NCBI RefSeq assembly: GCF_030908385.1
Contig: NZ_CP133091.1
Coordinates: 1,594,128-1,658,127 of the forward strand
Length of the DNA: 64,000 bases
Reading direction: 5' to 3'
From: Mangrovimonas sp. YM274
Lineage (GTDB): Bacteria > Bacteroidota > Bacteroidia > Flavobacteriales > Flavobacteriaceae
Position 1 is the stretch's first letter. Each line of letters opens with the position of its first letter. This document shows positions 46,437 to 56,125 of this stretch, in pieces. The notes beneath the pieces are model-generated. The model was given only the letters and a program-made list of their open reading frames with translations. It searched no databases and was not told the DNA's origin. The translations under genes were made by a program, and so were the position numbers.

Positions 46437-47036
46437 ATGAAAAAGATCTTAGTATTAATGTTGGCAGTAATAGTTGTGAACTGTAAACATGCCGCCAAGG
46501 AACAGGAAACAGTAAACGTTTCCGAGGAAGAACATAGAAATGAGATGCCAATGGAAAAGGAGCAGATTTACCAGTTTAAAGTTGCCGATTTATATGGAAA
46601 TCCTTTTGACTTTTCTTCCCTAAAAGGAAAGAAAATCATGATTGTCAATACAGCCAGTGAATGTGGTTTGACCCCTCAATATGCCCAGTTGCAAGAATTG
46701 TATGATGAGTTCAAGGATGAAAATTTCACTATTGTAGGATTTCCTGCCAATAATTTTGGACGTCAAGAACCTGGTACCAATAGCCAAATTGCGTCTTTTT
46801 GCAAAGAAAATTATGGAGTTACTTTTCCTATGATGGGTAAAATATCGGTAAAGGGAGATGATATCCACGAAGTCTATCAATTTTTAACGCAAAAATCCAG
46901 AAATGGTTTGGAAGACTCAGAAGTGCAATGGAACTTTCAAAAGTACCTTTTGGATGAACAGGGACACCTAGTAAGGGTAATTGCTCCAAAGACATTGCCT
47001 ATAGACGAGTCCATTATTAATTGGATTAAAGAGTAA
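46437..47036 (+). CDS. lipoprotein glutathione peroxidase lacking the second Cys
   Basis: Signal with lipobox Cys16 (VVNC), so lipid-anchored in the envelope. The peroxidatic Cys76 is in TASECGLTPQY. The motif that reads PCNQFG in the 18138 paralogue reads PANNFG here: the resolving Cys and the catalytic Gln are absent. The VQWNFQKYLL motif is kept. A one-Cys mechanism or altered substrate is possible. Starts a plus-strand group with trans-sulfuration and bacillithiol genes. Confidence 0.9.
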   Translation: MKKILVLMLAVIVVNCKHAAKEQETVNVSEEEHRNEMPMEKEQIYQFKVADLYGNPFDFSSLKGKKIMIVNTASECGLTPQYAQLQELYDEFKDENFTIVGFPANNFGRQEPGTNSQIASFCKENYGVTFPMMGKISVKGDDIHEVYQFLTQKSRNGLEDSEVQWNFQKYLLDEQGHLVRVIAPKTLPIDESIINWIKE

Positions 47037-47150
47037 TGGGGTAACAAAAAGTTAATGTAAATTTAAACGCTTTAGCCTTAAAAACCAGGTGTGTAAAACG
47101 CTATGTGTGTGTTTTGTTTTGTAATTTTAGATTCTAAAATTTCGAAACTT

Positions 47151-48320
47151 ATGTCACAAGATAAATTAGGATTAAATACAACATGCGTCCATGTGGGGGA
47201 AGTGAAAGATGAGCAGTTTAAAAGTGCCATTTCACCTATTTACCTGTCAACCTCATATGCTTTTCAGGATGTAGATCAAAAGCGGTATCCTCGTAATTTT
47301 AATACACCTAATCAGGAAGCTTTGGCTAAAAAGTTGGCGGCTCTAGAGCATACCGAAAAAGCTCTTATTTTTGGCTCCGGCATGGCGGCCATAAGTACCT
47401 TACTATTGGCATTTCTCAAGACAGGGGATCATTTGGTGGTTCAAAATAGCATTTACGGGGGCACCAGTAATTTTATAAGAGAAGAATTTCCTAAACTGGG
47501 TATCGAATTTACATTTACAGAAGGCTATGAAGTCGACGATTTTGAACAAGCTCTCCAAGTTAATACAAAGGTTATTTTTATAGAAAGCCCTTCCAACCCT
47601 TTGTTGACCATTACAGATTTGGAAGGTGTTGCTAAACTAGCTAAATCCAAAGGTGTTATTTCGGTAATAGACAATACGTTTGCCAGTCCAGTAAATCAAA
47701 ATCCTATAGATTTTGGTATTGATTTGGTTATGCATTCAGCTACCAAATACTTGGGAGGGCATAGTGATATCTTGGCCGGAGTGGTGGCAGGCCCAAAGGA
47801 ATTAATGGATAAAGTTTGGAAAGTTGGTAGAAATTATGGAGGGAACCTAAGCGATTTTACCGTTTGGATGTTGGAACGAAGTATCAAGACCTTGGGCTTG
47901 CGCGTGAAGGCGCAAAGTAGGAATGCCAAAAAGATTGCCAAGTTTTTGGAGGGGCATGAGGACGTTAAAAAAGTAAATTATCCCGGTTTAAAAAGCCATC
48001 CGCAACACGCTTTGGCAAAATCACAAATGAAAGGGTATGGAGGTATGCTTTCTTTTGAATTGGCAGATGGTTTGGACGCTTTTAAATTTCAAAAGGCTTT
48101 CCAGCTCATCAAACCATCTTTAAGCTTGGCAGGAGTGGAGTCTACAACAGTGTCACCGCATATTACGTCACATTCTTTAATGAGTTCAGATGAGCGGGAA
48201 GCTTTAGGAATTAGTGATAATCTCATTCGCTTTTCTGTGGGGATAGAGTCAAAAGATGATTTGATAAAAGATCTTGAACAAGCTTTTATCAAAGTAAAGG
48301 CAACCGAGGTAACGGCTTGA
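47151..48320 (+). CDS. Cys/Met metabolism PLP enzyme (trans-sulfuration family)
   Basis: Fold-type I PLP enzyme of the cystathionine gamma-synthase, cystathionine lyase and methionine gamma-lyase group. The PLP lysine is in VMHSATKYLGGHSDILAG, with YGGTSNFI and DNTFASPVNQNP upstream. The ATG at 47151 (SQDKLGLNTTCVHVGE) is the conserved start; the frame from 47103 adds a non-conserved, Cys/Phe-rich leader. Length 389 is typical. The exact reaction cannot be told from the family motifs. Confidence 0.92.
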   Translation: MSQDKLGLNTTCVHVGEVKDEQFKSAISPIYLSTSYAFQDVDQKRYPRNFNTPNQEALAKKLAALEHTEKALIFGSGMAAISTLLLAFLKTGDHLVVQNSIYGGTSNFIREEFPKLGIEFTFTEGYEVDDFEQALQVNTKVIFIESPSNPLLTITDLEGVAKLAKSKGVISVIDNTFASPVNQNPIDFGIDLVMHSATKYLGGHSDILAGVVAGPKELMDKVWKVGRNYGGNLSDFTVWMLERSIKTLGLRVKAQSRNAKKIAKFLEGHEDVKKVNYPGLKSHPQHALAKSQMKGYGGMLSFELADGLDAFKFQKAFQLIKPSLSLAGVESTTVSPHITSHSLMSSDEREALGISDNLIRFSVGIESKDDLIKDLEQAFIKVKATEVTA

Positions 48321-48412
48321 TGCGTTTGCTGGTTTTGGCAATAAAAGAGGAGGGGATTAGGTTTTGTAAAACAGAAACAATTCGTAATTTGTCCTCTTAA
48401 AAACAAAGCTTC

Positions 48413-49129
48413 ATGAAACTAGATATACTTGCTATAGGGGCACATCCGGATGATGTTGAATTGGGGTGTGGGGCCACTATAGCCAAAGAAATAGCCAATG
48501 GAAAATTGGTGGGGATTATAGATTTAACCCGAGGAGAATTGGGCACGCGTGGAACCGCCGAAACCAGAAAGGAGGAGGCCCGTGTTTCTGCTGAAATTTT
48601 AAGAGTTTCCCTTCGTGAAAACCTTGGTTTTGCAGATGGATTTTTCGTTAACGATAAGGAGCATCAGCTAAAGCTTATTGAAGCTATTAGGAAATATCAG
48701 CCAGAAGTAGTGTTGTGCAATGCTATTGATGATCGGCATATAGACCATGGAAAGGGGAGTAAACTGGTAAGCGATGCCTGTTTTTTAAGTGGCTTGATGA
48801 AAATTGAAACTGAAGCTTTTGGTGAAAAACAAACTCCATGGCGTCCTAAGTTTGTCTACCATTACATTCAGTGGAAAAACATTGAACCGGATTTAATTGT
48901 GGATGTTACTGGCTATATTGATGTGAAAATAGATGCCGTAATGGCTTATAAAACACAGTTTTATGATCCTAAGGCTAAGGGACCTCAAACGCCTATTTCC
49001 AGTAAGAACTTTACGGATAGCATTGAATATCGCGCTAGAGACCTTGGACGCTTGATAGGTACTGAACATGGAGAAGGTTTTACCGTAGAGCGTTGTATAG
49101 CAGTAGATAGCATTTTTGATGTAAAATAA
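48413..49129 (+). CDS. bshB1: bacillithiol biosynthesis deacetylase BshB1
   Basis: LmbE/PIG-L deacetylase that removes acetyl from GlcNAc-malate in bacillithiol synthesis. Metal motif IGAHPDDVELGCGATI at the N-terminus, then TRGELGTRGTAETRKEEA and the IDDRHIDHGKGSKLV ligands. Length 238 matches BshB1 and is much smaller than the secreted PIG-L protein at 32654. The bacillithiol cofactor fits the neighbouring thiol genes. Confidence 0.92.
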   Translation: MKLDILAIGAHPDDVELGCGATIAKEIANGKLVGIIDLTRGELGTRGTAETRKEEARVSAEILRVSLRENLGFADGFFVNDKEHQLKLIEAIRKYQPEVVLCNAIDDRHIDHGKGSKLVSDACFLSGLMKIETEAFGEKQTPWRPKFVYHYIQWKNIEPDLIVDVTGYIDVKIDAVMAYKTQFYDPKAKGPQTPISSKNFTDSIEYRARDLGRLIGTEHGEGFTVERCIAVDSIFDVK

Positions 49130-49143
49130 ATTGAAAAAAAGTT

Positions 49144-49173
49144 TTGCAGTAATGATGAAATCATTTACATTTG
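49144..49173 (+). promoter_or_regulatory. Bacteroidota-type promoter of tRNA-His
   Basis: TTG (49144-49146), 19-base spacer, TACATTTG (49166-49173), then 16 bases to the tRNA. Best promoter match in the window. Confidence 0.8.
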
Positions 49174-49189
49174 CAAACCAATTAAAACG

Positions 49190-49263
49190 GTGGTTGTAGC
49201 TCAGTTGGTTAGAGCGCCTGATTGTGGTTCAGGAGGTCGTCGGTTCGAGACCGATCTTCCACC
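49190..49263 (+). tRNA. tRNA-His (GUG)
   Basis: 74-base cloverleaf with anticodon GTG in GATTGTGGTTC. A G precedes position 1 (49189), giving the extra G of His tRNAs. D arm GCTC...GAGC and T arm GTCGG TTCGAGA CCGAT pair well. In the acceptor stem, positions 5-68 and 6-67 are U-U as written. No CCA is encoded. Confidence 0.92.
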
Positions 49264-49274
49264 CAAAATTACCA

Positions 49275-49304
49275 AGCCTTTCTTATTAAGAAGGGCTTTT
49301 TTTG
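49275..49304 (+). terminator. terminator after tRNA-His
   Basis: AGCCTTTCTT / AAGAAGGGCT stem, 3-base loop, seven T. Confidence 0.85.
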
Positions 49305-49359
49305 TGGTTTGAAGTTTATAACTACCTTTAGATTAGAAATGTTAGAGGACTATCCAAAC

Positions 49360-50400
49360 TCATTCAATCACTTGGTAGATGGTTACGGGTTCGCTTTTAT
49401 TTTTTAGGGAAATGCTTCCTATTTTTTCACAGATAAAAGACTCTTTTACTTTTTCGTAGCAATCTTCGCTGATGATGATTTGGTTTTCTTTGGCAATATC
49501 CTGTAATCTGGCTGCAGTGTTTACAGCATCTCCAATAACGGTATAGTCCAGACGTTTTAAACTGGCCGATCCAATATTCCCTGAAATCACTTCGCCACTT
49601 TTAATTCCTATGGATACTTTGGGTGTAAAGGTCAGATCGTTGCTCATCTGTGGTAGACTGTTGATTTTATTTCTTACCGCCAAAGCAGCATCTATAGCGC
49701 GGTCTAAATGATATTCTCCTCTAAAAACAGCCATTATAGCATCCCCAATGAATTTATCGATATAGCCATTTTGTGCCATAATTTCTTTTACCATCTCATC
49801 AAAATAGGCGTTTATTAGTGACACTACCGTGTTGGCTTTTGCATTTTCACTGATGGCTGTAAAGCCACAGATATCAATAAAAATGGTAGTGGCTTCAATG
49901 GTTTCGTTATCCATTATGGTGACTTCAAATTCACGGCTGTTCATAAAGTTGAGGACACTTTCATCTACGTACATTTTCAAGATGTTGTTTTCTTTGACTG
50001 CTTGTATGGTTTGTTTAATGTAGCGGGCATGGTCAAGGGTTTTCTCCATGGTTAGTGTGAGATCTTCGAAGTTGATAGGCTTGGTGACAAAGTCAAATGC
50101 ACCGCGATTCATGGCGGTACGTATGTTTTCCATATCTCCATAAGCTGAAACGATTACAGCTTTAAGAAGAGGTTTTTGTTCGCTTAATTTTGAAAGTAGG
50201 GTAAGGCCATCCATTTCAGGCATGTTGATGTCGCTGAGCACAATGTCCAAATCAGGTAAATTGCCAATTTTTTCAAGGGCATCGTTGCCGTTTTGGGCAA
50301 AGTAAAATTCATATTCCTTTTGCCTAATTTGCTTTCTGAATTTTTGCTTTATCAGAACCTCTAAATCCGGTTCGTCATCTACTACCAATATTTTTGACAT
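49360..50400 (-). CDS. receiver domain fused to class III adenylate/guanylate cyclase
   Basis: Residues 1-125 are a response-regulator receiver (VVDDEPDLE; phospho-Asp57 in [26 protein letters not shown]). Residues 165-346 are a class III nucleotidyl cyclase with both metal aspartates ([23 protein letters not shown]), the strand [11 protein letters not shown] and the [11 protein letters not shown] motif. It should make cAMP or cGMP on phosphorylation; base specificity cannot be told by eye. Last gene of a minus-strand group behind the giant histidine kinase. Confidence 0.93.
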   Translation of the reverse strand: MSKILVVDDEPDLEVLIKQKFRKQIRQKEYEFYFAQNGNDALEKIGNLPDLDIVLSDINMPEMDGLTLLSKLSEQKPLLKAVIVSAYGDMENIRTAMNRGAFDFVTKPINFEDLTLTMEKTLDHARYIKQTIQAVKENNILKMYVDESVLNFMNSREFEVTIMDNETIEATTIFIDICGFTAISENAKANTVVSLINAYFDEMVKEIMAQNGYIDKFIGDAIMAVFRGEYHLDRAIDAALAVRNKINSLPQMSNDLTFTPKVSIGIKSGEVISGNIGSASLKRLDYTVIGDAVNTAARLQDIAKENQIIISEDCYEKVKESFICEKIGSISLKNKSEPVTIYQVIE

Positions 50401-50521
50401 AACTAATTAGGTTTAAATCCATAACTTTTAATTGGTTGTTCCACAGTCGATATCATGATATTATTTTCATAATGTTCCTTCTACTTAATGAAGATCTTCC
50501 CTTTTTTGGTTGTTATACCTC

Positions 50522-53500
50522 TTACTTTTGGTTTGTATCTTCATTATTGATAGGTAATAAAATGGTGAACATTGTTCCCTTGTCTAGATCCTTTTCTGAT
50601 ACATTGTTAATGTTTATCGGTTTACCGTCACTGGTTTTAACAGTTAAGGTGCCACCATGGGTTTTAATGATATCATATGATAATGATAATCCCAATCCAG
50701 TTCCTTGACCACTGGGTTTTGTGGTGAAAAAGGGCTGGAAAATTTTGTCCACCACCTCTGATGGGATGCCATGGCCATTATCGATGATATTGATTTCAAT
50801 TTGGTCGCCCACTTGTTTTGTAGACATAGTAACCATTGGTTTGTAGTCGGGTGGGGCTGTTTTTTTCTTTTCATTGACGGCATAGAATGCATTGTTGATA
50901 AGGTTTAATAATACCCGACCAATATCTTGGGGAGCGACCATGATTTTTGGGATTGAGTCATCCAAATCCATATGCATGCCAGCCACAAAGGACTTGTCGC
51001 GAGCCCTAAGGCCATGATATGAAAGACGCATGTATTCATCTGCCAATTTGTTAATGTCTGTCAATTCTTTGTCCGAACTACTATTACGACTATGCTGTAG
51101 CATGCCTTTTACAATGGCATCAGCCCTTGTGCCATGGTGCCTAATTTTTTCTTCATTGGCAGCGATGTCTCTCATGAGTTCTTCTTCTAGTTCAAGGTCT
51201 CTTTCGCTTTCCGGTTTTTGTCTCTCGGCTTGAAGTTCTTCTATAAGTTCGGTGTTGATTTCTGAAAAATTATTGACAAAATTGAGAGGGTTTTGTATCT
51301 CGTGGGCAATACCCGCGGTTAACTCTCCTAGGCTTGCCATTTTTTCGGATTGGATAAGTTGGGTTTGGGTGGCTTCAAGGTCGTGAAGGCTTTTCTCCAA
51401 TTGGGAAGTGCGGTGTTTTACGCGCTCTTCTAGGATACGGTTTTCTTTTTTTAACCATTGAGAACGGTAGTTACTAATGCTGTAGAGGATCAAAGCAAAC
51501 AGGGTTACATAAGCCAAATAGGCCCACCAGGTTTTCCACCATGGAGGAATAATGCTGAAACTTAATTCTACTGGCTTACTCCATACATTGTTATAGCCCT
51601 TCGCAATGACTTTAAAAGTGTAATCCCCAGGGGGGAGATCTCTGTAATTTTCACTTTTTGCTTCGGTGATGATATTGCTCCAGTTTTTGTCAATGCCCTC
51701 TAAAAAATAGCGATAGACCACTGAGTTTGGATTGGAATAGGCCAATGCATTAAAATTAAAACTGATGTAATTTTGATTATGGGGCAGTTGTAATTCTGAA
51801 GGTAAATTATAAGGCCCTTCAATATCGTTGTATTCAATATTGGGATCTAAAGTGCTGGAGGAGCTATTGCTATTTAAGGAACTACTGTGGTCCAAGGGTG
51901 TCGGTAAACCTTGTTTCTCACTGTCAATACTGGGAAGGGCGGTTTTAAAGTTAATGGGGGTGTCATAAAGATTGATTCCAGAGATATAAGCTTTTAAAGC
52001 AGTGGTATCCGACTTTATGTCATCGATGATGGATAGGATTTCATTTTCAATGCCTATCCATAACCTTCCCTTATCATCAATCATGGAACTTCCCAAAGCC
52101 ACATCCAAAAATTGTAAACCTTGTTCCTCTGCTATAGTGGTGACCTGCCATTGTTCATTTAAAGAGTCGTCCCTTTCTATTTTTTCTAAAATGTTGATTC
52201 CTCTTAAAGTTCCAATATAGACTTTGTTGTTTTGACTATTAATGTCATAAACATCATTGGATACCAATCCTTGTTCTTTTTGGAATATTTTAACTGAGCC
52301 GTTGCTAGGATTAAAGAGATAAACACCTCGGTCAGAGGAAATCCAAAGTTCATTTTTCTCTGTTAAATGAAGATAATTAAGGTTATCTGTTAAAAATCCG
52401 TTTTCAGTGGTGAAGTGTTCAATTGTATGGTTTTGAGGGGCAATGCGGTAAATGCCATTTTCAGATGTGGAGGCCCAAATGTTGTTATTTGCATCTTTAC
52501 TTAAAGAATAAATAATGGTTCCGCTTCCAACCGTATCTAATTGAATTTTTTTAGCTTCATTTAGTTTGTTATTTAAAATGGTTATATATCCATCATTACT
52601 TCCTAACCAGTAATTACCATTTTTGTCTTCAATTTTAGATCTGTATGCACCTTCTAATCCTTGATCTTTAGTTAAATATTGAATGGATTGTTTTTGAGGG
52701 TCTATGATAGTAACGCCTGTAGGGTTGACGGCTGTAGACCAAATTCGATTTTGGGAATCTTTATACATATAGGGATTCCTCTTTTGTAATAAATTGTTTT
52801 TGACTCCTAATTGTTTTATTGACTTTGTATTTGGATTGTAAATATCTATTCCATCTGTAGAGCCTATCCAAATGCTTTTGTCATTGAGCATGATGTTGCT
52901 CCAGATGCTATCATTTGACAAACCATCCTCGGAAGTAAAATTGCCAGCTCTTCCTTCATTTATGTTTATTTTGTATAAAGTTTCGTCTTGAAATTTTGTC
53001 GTGGTCCAAATATTACCTTGGTAATCCTCCTTTAGAGGACTGATAAATTTGTTTTTTCTAGAATTATTCAAATTAAATTTTTCAATAGTTTGCTTGGAAG
53101 GATTATATTTTAAAATGCTTCCCAGATCAGTTCCTAACCAAATATTTTTATGTTTATCTTCATATATAGAAGTGGTACCTGCATAGTTTGTTATAAATTT
53201 TCCGAGAGGTAGTCTATTGTAGGTAGCATTTTTCTTGTCTATAAAGGCAGCACCATCAAGTCCTCCTAACCATATATTACCCTTGGAGTCTTCTTCGATT
53301 GATACGATTTGATTTCTGGAGCTATCTTTTTCTTTTTCAAAAACTAAGGATTTATTTTTACCATTTTTTAAATCAAGAATGTTTACACCATTAAAAGAAG
53401 ATAGCCATATGTAGCCTTCATTGTCTATTAAAGGAGAGATGTAAATTGGAGGGGTGGATTTGAGTAGTCCTTCTTTTGGAGTAATGTTTTTGATTGTTTT

Positions 53501-54313
53501 CCTTTCTAGATTTATTATATGATAGCCTTTTTCAATATCTGGATACCAAATGTTACCTTGTTTATCTTCATCAAAACTATATCCAGCATTTAAAGGGAGA
53601 TCACTAATGATTTTAGAGGCCAATTTCTGGGAGGGGTCTATAACCCACAAACCATTTTGATATTGAATCCAAATGCGCTCTTTTGAATCTATAAATTGGC
53701 AAAACGATTGAGATAAATCCAGACCTTGGTCAGTTCCATAAATCTCAAATTTATGGGAATCATATCGAGCTATCCCAATTTGGGTTCCAATCCACAAAAA
53801 ACCATTGTTGTCTTTTATGATATTGTTTGGGGAGCCATTTAATCCAAATGCTTGACCTCCCGTTTGAATCCCTCTAGAGGTGCCGCTTATATTTGCTAAA
53901 GGTCCTGCCTCGATGATATCAGGCTCCCCTAATGTTATGGTTTCTAATTCAAAGGTGAATGTGGGGAGGGAATCCAAATTGAAAAAGGTAGAGGGGAGTT
54001 CATTTAAATCTAAGTGTTCAGACTCTATTTGCCCCTCAATATTGGTAATGTCATCTATAACAAAGGGTTTGGAAGGGATGCTCTCTAGGTTTAATTGTTT
54101 TGTAGGTAAAGGGGCCAGTTTAATGGTGGGGATGGAATCCCAATTGATGGTGTCCTTTTTGGGAAAGGTTATTTTTTTCTCTATCGGGGGAAGGTATTCC
54201 ATGTCCCATTTTGGTAATGGAGGGGCAGGAACCTTTTGTTGGCATGAAAAGAGCATCAAGCTTATGGTCACGCAATAGAATCCGATTAGGAATGTTGGTT
54301 TTTGCTTATACAT
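50522..54313 (-). CDS. giant histidine kinase with periplasmic propeller (Reg_prop/Y_Y_Y)
   Basis: 1263 residues. A signal with lipobox Cys24 (LMLFSC) is followed by a short repeated Leu/Pro/Asp-rich stretch (40-115). Two-component-type propeller repeats run from 150 to 800 (NNGFLWIGTQIGIARYD; DSKGNIWLGGLDG). Then come a Y_Y_Y-type domain (PPGDYTFKVIAKGYN), one membrane span at about 917-940, a coiled coil, the phospho-acceptor His1004 (GIAHEIQNPLNFV) and the ATPase domain (NLINNAFYAVNEK; GQGTGLGLSLSYDI). There is no receiver, AraC or other output domain on this chain; separate receivers flank it. A sensor probably of extracellular compounds. Confidence 0.93.
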   Translation of the reverse strand: MYKQKPTFLIGFYCVTISLMLFSCQQKVPAPPLPKWDMEYLPPIEKKITFPKKDTINWDSIPTIKLAPLPTKQLNLESIPSKPFVIDDITNIEGQIESEHLDLNELPSTFFNLDSLPTFTFELETITLGEPDIIEAGPLANISGTSRGIQTGGQAFGLNGSPNNIIKDNNGFLWIGTQIGIARYDSHKFEIYGTDQGLDLSQSFCQFIDSKERIWIQYQNGLWVIDPSQKLASKIISDLPLNAGYSFDEDKQGNIWYPDIEKGYHIINLERKTIKNITPKEGLLKSTPPIYISPLIDNEGYIWLSSFNGVNILDLKNGKNKSLVFEKEKDSSRNQIVSIEEDSKGNIWLGGLDGAAFIDKKNATYNRLPLGKFITNYAGTTSIYEDKHKNIWLGTDLGSILKYNPSKQTIEKFNLNNSRKNKFISPLKEDYQGNIWTTTKFQDETLYKININEGRAGNFTSEDGLSNDSIWSNIMLNDKSIWIGSTDGIDIYNPNTKSIKQLGVKNNLLQKRNPYMYKDSQNRIWSTAVNPTGVTIIDPQKQSIQYLTKDQGLEGAYRSKIEDKNGNYWLGSNDGYITILNNKLNEAKKIQLDTVGSGTIIYSLSKDANNNIWASTSENGIYRIAPQNHTIEHFTTENGFLTDNLNYLHLTEKNELWISSDRGVYLFNPSNGSVKIFQKEQGLVSNDVYDINSQNNKVYIGTLRGINILEKIERDDSLNEQWQVTTIAEEQGLQFLDVALGSSMIDDKGRLWIGIENEILSIIDDIKSDTTALKAYISGINLYDTPINFKTALPSIDSEKQGLPTPLDHSSSLNSNSSSSTLDPNIEYNDIEGPYNLPSELQLPHNQNYISFNFNALAYSNPNSVVYRYFLEGIDKNWSNIITEAKSENYRDLPPGDYTFKVIAKGYNNVWSKPVELSFSIIPPWWKTWWAYLAYVTLFALILYSISNYRSQWLKKENRILEERVKHRTSQLEKSLHDLEATQTQLIQSEKMASLGELTAGIAHEIQNPLNFVNNFSEINTELIEELQAERQKPESERDLELEEELMRDIAANEEKIRHHGTRADAIVKGMLQHSRNSSSDKELTDINKLADEYMRLSYHGLRARDKSFVAGMHMDLDDSIPKIMVAPQDIGRVLLNLINNAFYAVNEKKKTAPPDYKPMVTMSTKQVGDQIEINIIDNGHGIPSEVVDKIFQPFFTTKPSGQGTGLGLSLSYDIIKTHGGTLTVKTSDGKPININNVSEKDLDKGTMFTILLPINNEDTNQK

Positions 54314-54338
54314 GGTCAGCTGTTCTAGATATTGAATG

Positions 54339-54710
54339 TTATAACATTTGATGGATTTCTTTTCTTAGGGATTCAAAGTCGATTGGTTTTGTAAAGAATT
54401 CCTTGGCACCCGATTGTATGGCTCTATTGAAATTGTCACTGTCGCCGTAGGCTGAAATCATGCTTACGGTGATGTTTGGGAATTGTGATTTAATTTTGTC
54501 CAATAATTCCAAGCCAGTCATTCCCGGCATGTTGATATCGGAAAACACATAAACCACTTTGGGAGGGTTTTCTCTTTCCAATATCTCCAAGGCTTCAGAA
54601 CCAGAAAAGGCGAATAACAATTCTAGATTTTGGTTTCTTACTTCTTTTCTGAATTTTTGACGAAACAAGGTTTCAATATCTCTTTCGTCATCTACAATCA
54701 ATACTTCCAT
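54339..54710 (-). CDS. stand-alone receiver domain protein
   Basis: A 123-residue CheY-like protein: IVDDERDIE, phospho-Asp58 in VFSDINMPGMTG, SAYGDS and FTKPIDFESL. No output domain. It precedes the histidine kinase on the same strand; the kinase may pass phosphate to this protein and to the receiver-cyclase. The receiver is close in sequence to that of the cyclase protein (FRQKFRKEVRNQ against [12 protein letters not shown]), suggesting duplication. Confidence 0.93.
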   Translation of the reverse strand: MEVLIVDDERDIETLFRQKFRKEVRNQNLELLFAFSGSEALEILERENPPKVVYVFSDINMPGMTGLELLDKIKSQFPNITVSMISAYGDSDNFNRAIQSGAKEFFTKPIDFESLRKEIHQML

Positions 54711-55141
54711 AAGGCTGTTATTTGTTGGCTACATATTCATATACAGGATAAGTGGCATCTGCTTTTCCCTACTTTTTAGGCAGTGAATAGAAATGTTTTT
54801 TATGGTTGTGATGTTTGGGGCTTAAGCTTGAATAGCTTTTGTTCTTAGGGAACAGTCGGTTTTATTTTGGGAGGAATTGGGGATTATGATGAAATGCTTA
54901 TTTCGTAAAAAACGAAATTTCTTCAGTAAGTCTTACTAAATACGATGTAAAGACTTCATATCTAATATACAATAAAAATGATAATGAAGTGAGGCTAAGT
55001 GAAATAAGTTGGAGTTGTGATGCTTCTTTGTGAGTAAAAGGAAGGGAGAATACGCTTCTCAAAAGGAAGGGAACCAAATTTTAATTGTGTTCAATTATTC
55101 TTGGTTCCCTTGATAATAGGATATATAGACAAGTAAAGTTT
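54711..55141. other. intergenic stretch, promoter region of the signalling cluster
   Basis: 430 bases, AT-rich. I see no gene. It holds the probable terminator of the aldo/keto reductase (55067-55111) and a small GAGAA...TTCTC hairpin (about 55047-55060). I find no convincing TTG/TAnnTTTG promoter, so the start of the receiver-kinase-cyclase transcript is not located. Confidence 0.5.
55067..55111 (-). terminator. possible terminator after the aldo/keto reductase
   Basis: AAGGGAACCAA / TTGGTTCCCTT stem with an inner AATTG / CAATT stem; T- and C-rich tail on the minus strand. Confidence 0.6.
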
Positions 55142-56125
55142 TTAATAAACTCCACGGATAAACTCATGTACGTTTGCTTTGTAAAATTCAGCAAGGGTTG
55201 TGTGTAGTTCTTTTGATAACGGAGGTAGTTCAGATACCAAGGCATTGGCTTGTGCCTGATTTGGAGAACTGGCTCCTGGAATGATTGTAGATACGGCTTT
55301 ATGATCTAAAATCCATCTCAAAGCTAACTGTGCCATGGTCATGCCTTCTGGTGCTAAAGGCTTTAGGGCATCAGCCAATTCCACACCTTTTTCAAACGGT
55401 AATCCGGCAAAGGTTTCACCTACATTAAAGGCATTACCATCCTTATTGTAGTTTCTATGGTCTTCTTTTTCAAAAGTGGTGGTTTTAGTGAATTTACCAG
55501 CCAGCAAACCACTTGCTAAAGGTAAACGGACAATAATGCCCACCTCTTTGGCTTCGGCTTGGGGCAATAATTCATTCACCAATTTTTGTCTGAAAATATT
55601 AAAAATAACCTGCAAGGATTGCAGGCCCTCTTGCTCTAGACACAACAGTCCTTCTTCAACCGACTCAACACTGGCTCCAAAGGTTTTGATGAGTCCTTCG
55701 TTTTTAAAATCACGTAACCAATCAAATACATCTCCCTTTTGCATTTCGGCAGTTGGGATGCAGTGCAGTTGTAGCAAATCCAAAGCATCTACGCCTAAAC
55801 GTTGTAAGGAATTCTCGATGGCCTTTCGCATGGCATCTTTGGTGTAGGAAGAAGGATAGATATCACCACCACGGCCAAATTTAGTAGCCACTTTAATGTC
55901 TTTATCCGTTTGTTTTAAAAATTCCCCAATAAAGCTTTCACTTTGGCCATTGCCGTAGACATCGGCAGTATCAAAAAAAGTAATGCCATTTTGTACAGCA
56001 GTGTTTAAAATATCCAATGCCTTATCTGTAGAAAATTGCTTTCCCCAATCGGCACCAATTTGCCAAGTTCCCAAGCCTATTTCGCTGATTTCAAATCCGT
56101 TTTTTCCTAAGTGTCTTGTTTTCAT
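55142..56125 (-). CDS. aldo/keto reductase
   Basis: NADPH-dependent carbonyl reductase, TIM-barrel, 328 residues. Catalytic tetrad positions: Asp and Tyr in FFDTADVYGNGQSE, Lys in KVATKFGRG, His in LLQLHCIPT. The start at 56125 (KTRHLGKNGFEISEIGLGTW) fits the family; the longer frame to 56182 adds an unrelated leader. Single gene. Confidence 0.93.
   Translation of the reverse strand: MKTRHLGKNGFEISEIGLGTWQIGADWGKQFSTDKALDILNTAVQNGITFFDTADVYGNGQSESFIGEFLKQTDKDIKVATKFGRGGDIYPSSYTKDAMRKAIENSLQRLGVDALDLLQLHCIPTAEMQKGDVFDWLRDFKNEGLIKTFGASVESVEEGLLCLEQEGLQSLQVIFNIFRQKLVNELLPQAEAKEVGIIVRLPLASGLLAGKFTKTTTFEKEDHRNYNKDGNAFNVGETFAGLPFEKGVELADALKPLAPEGMTMAQLALRWILDHKAVSTIIPGASSPNQAQANALVSELPPLSKELHTTLAEFYKANVHEFIRGVY

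Noticed and set aside
50522..54313. hybrid two-component system with its own output domain
   Set aside because: The chain ends after the ATPase domain; no receiver or AraC HTH follows, and the receivers are separate genes.
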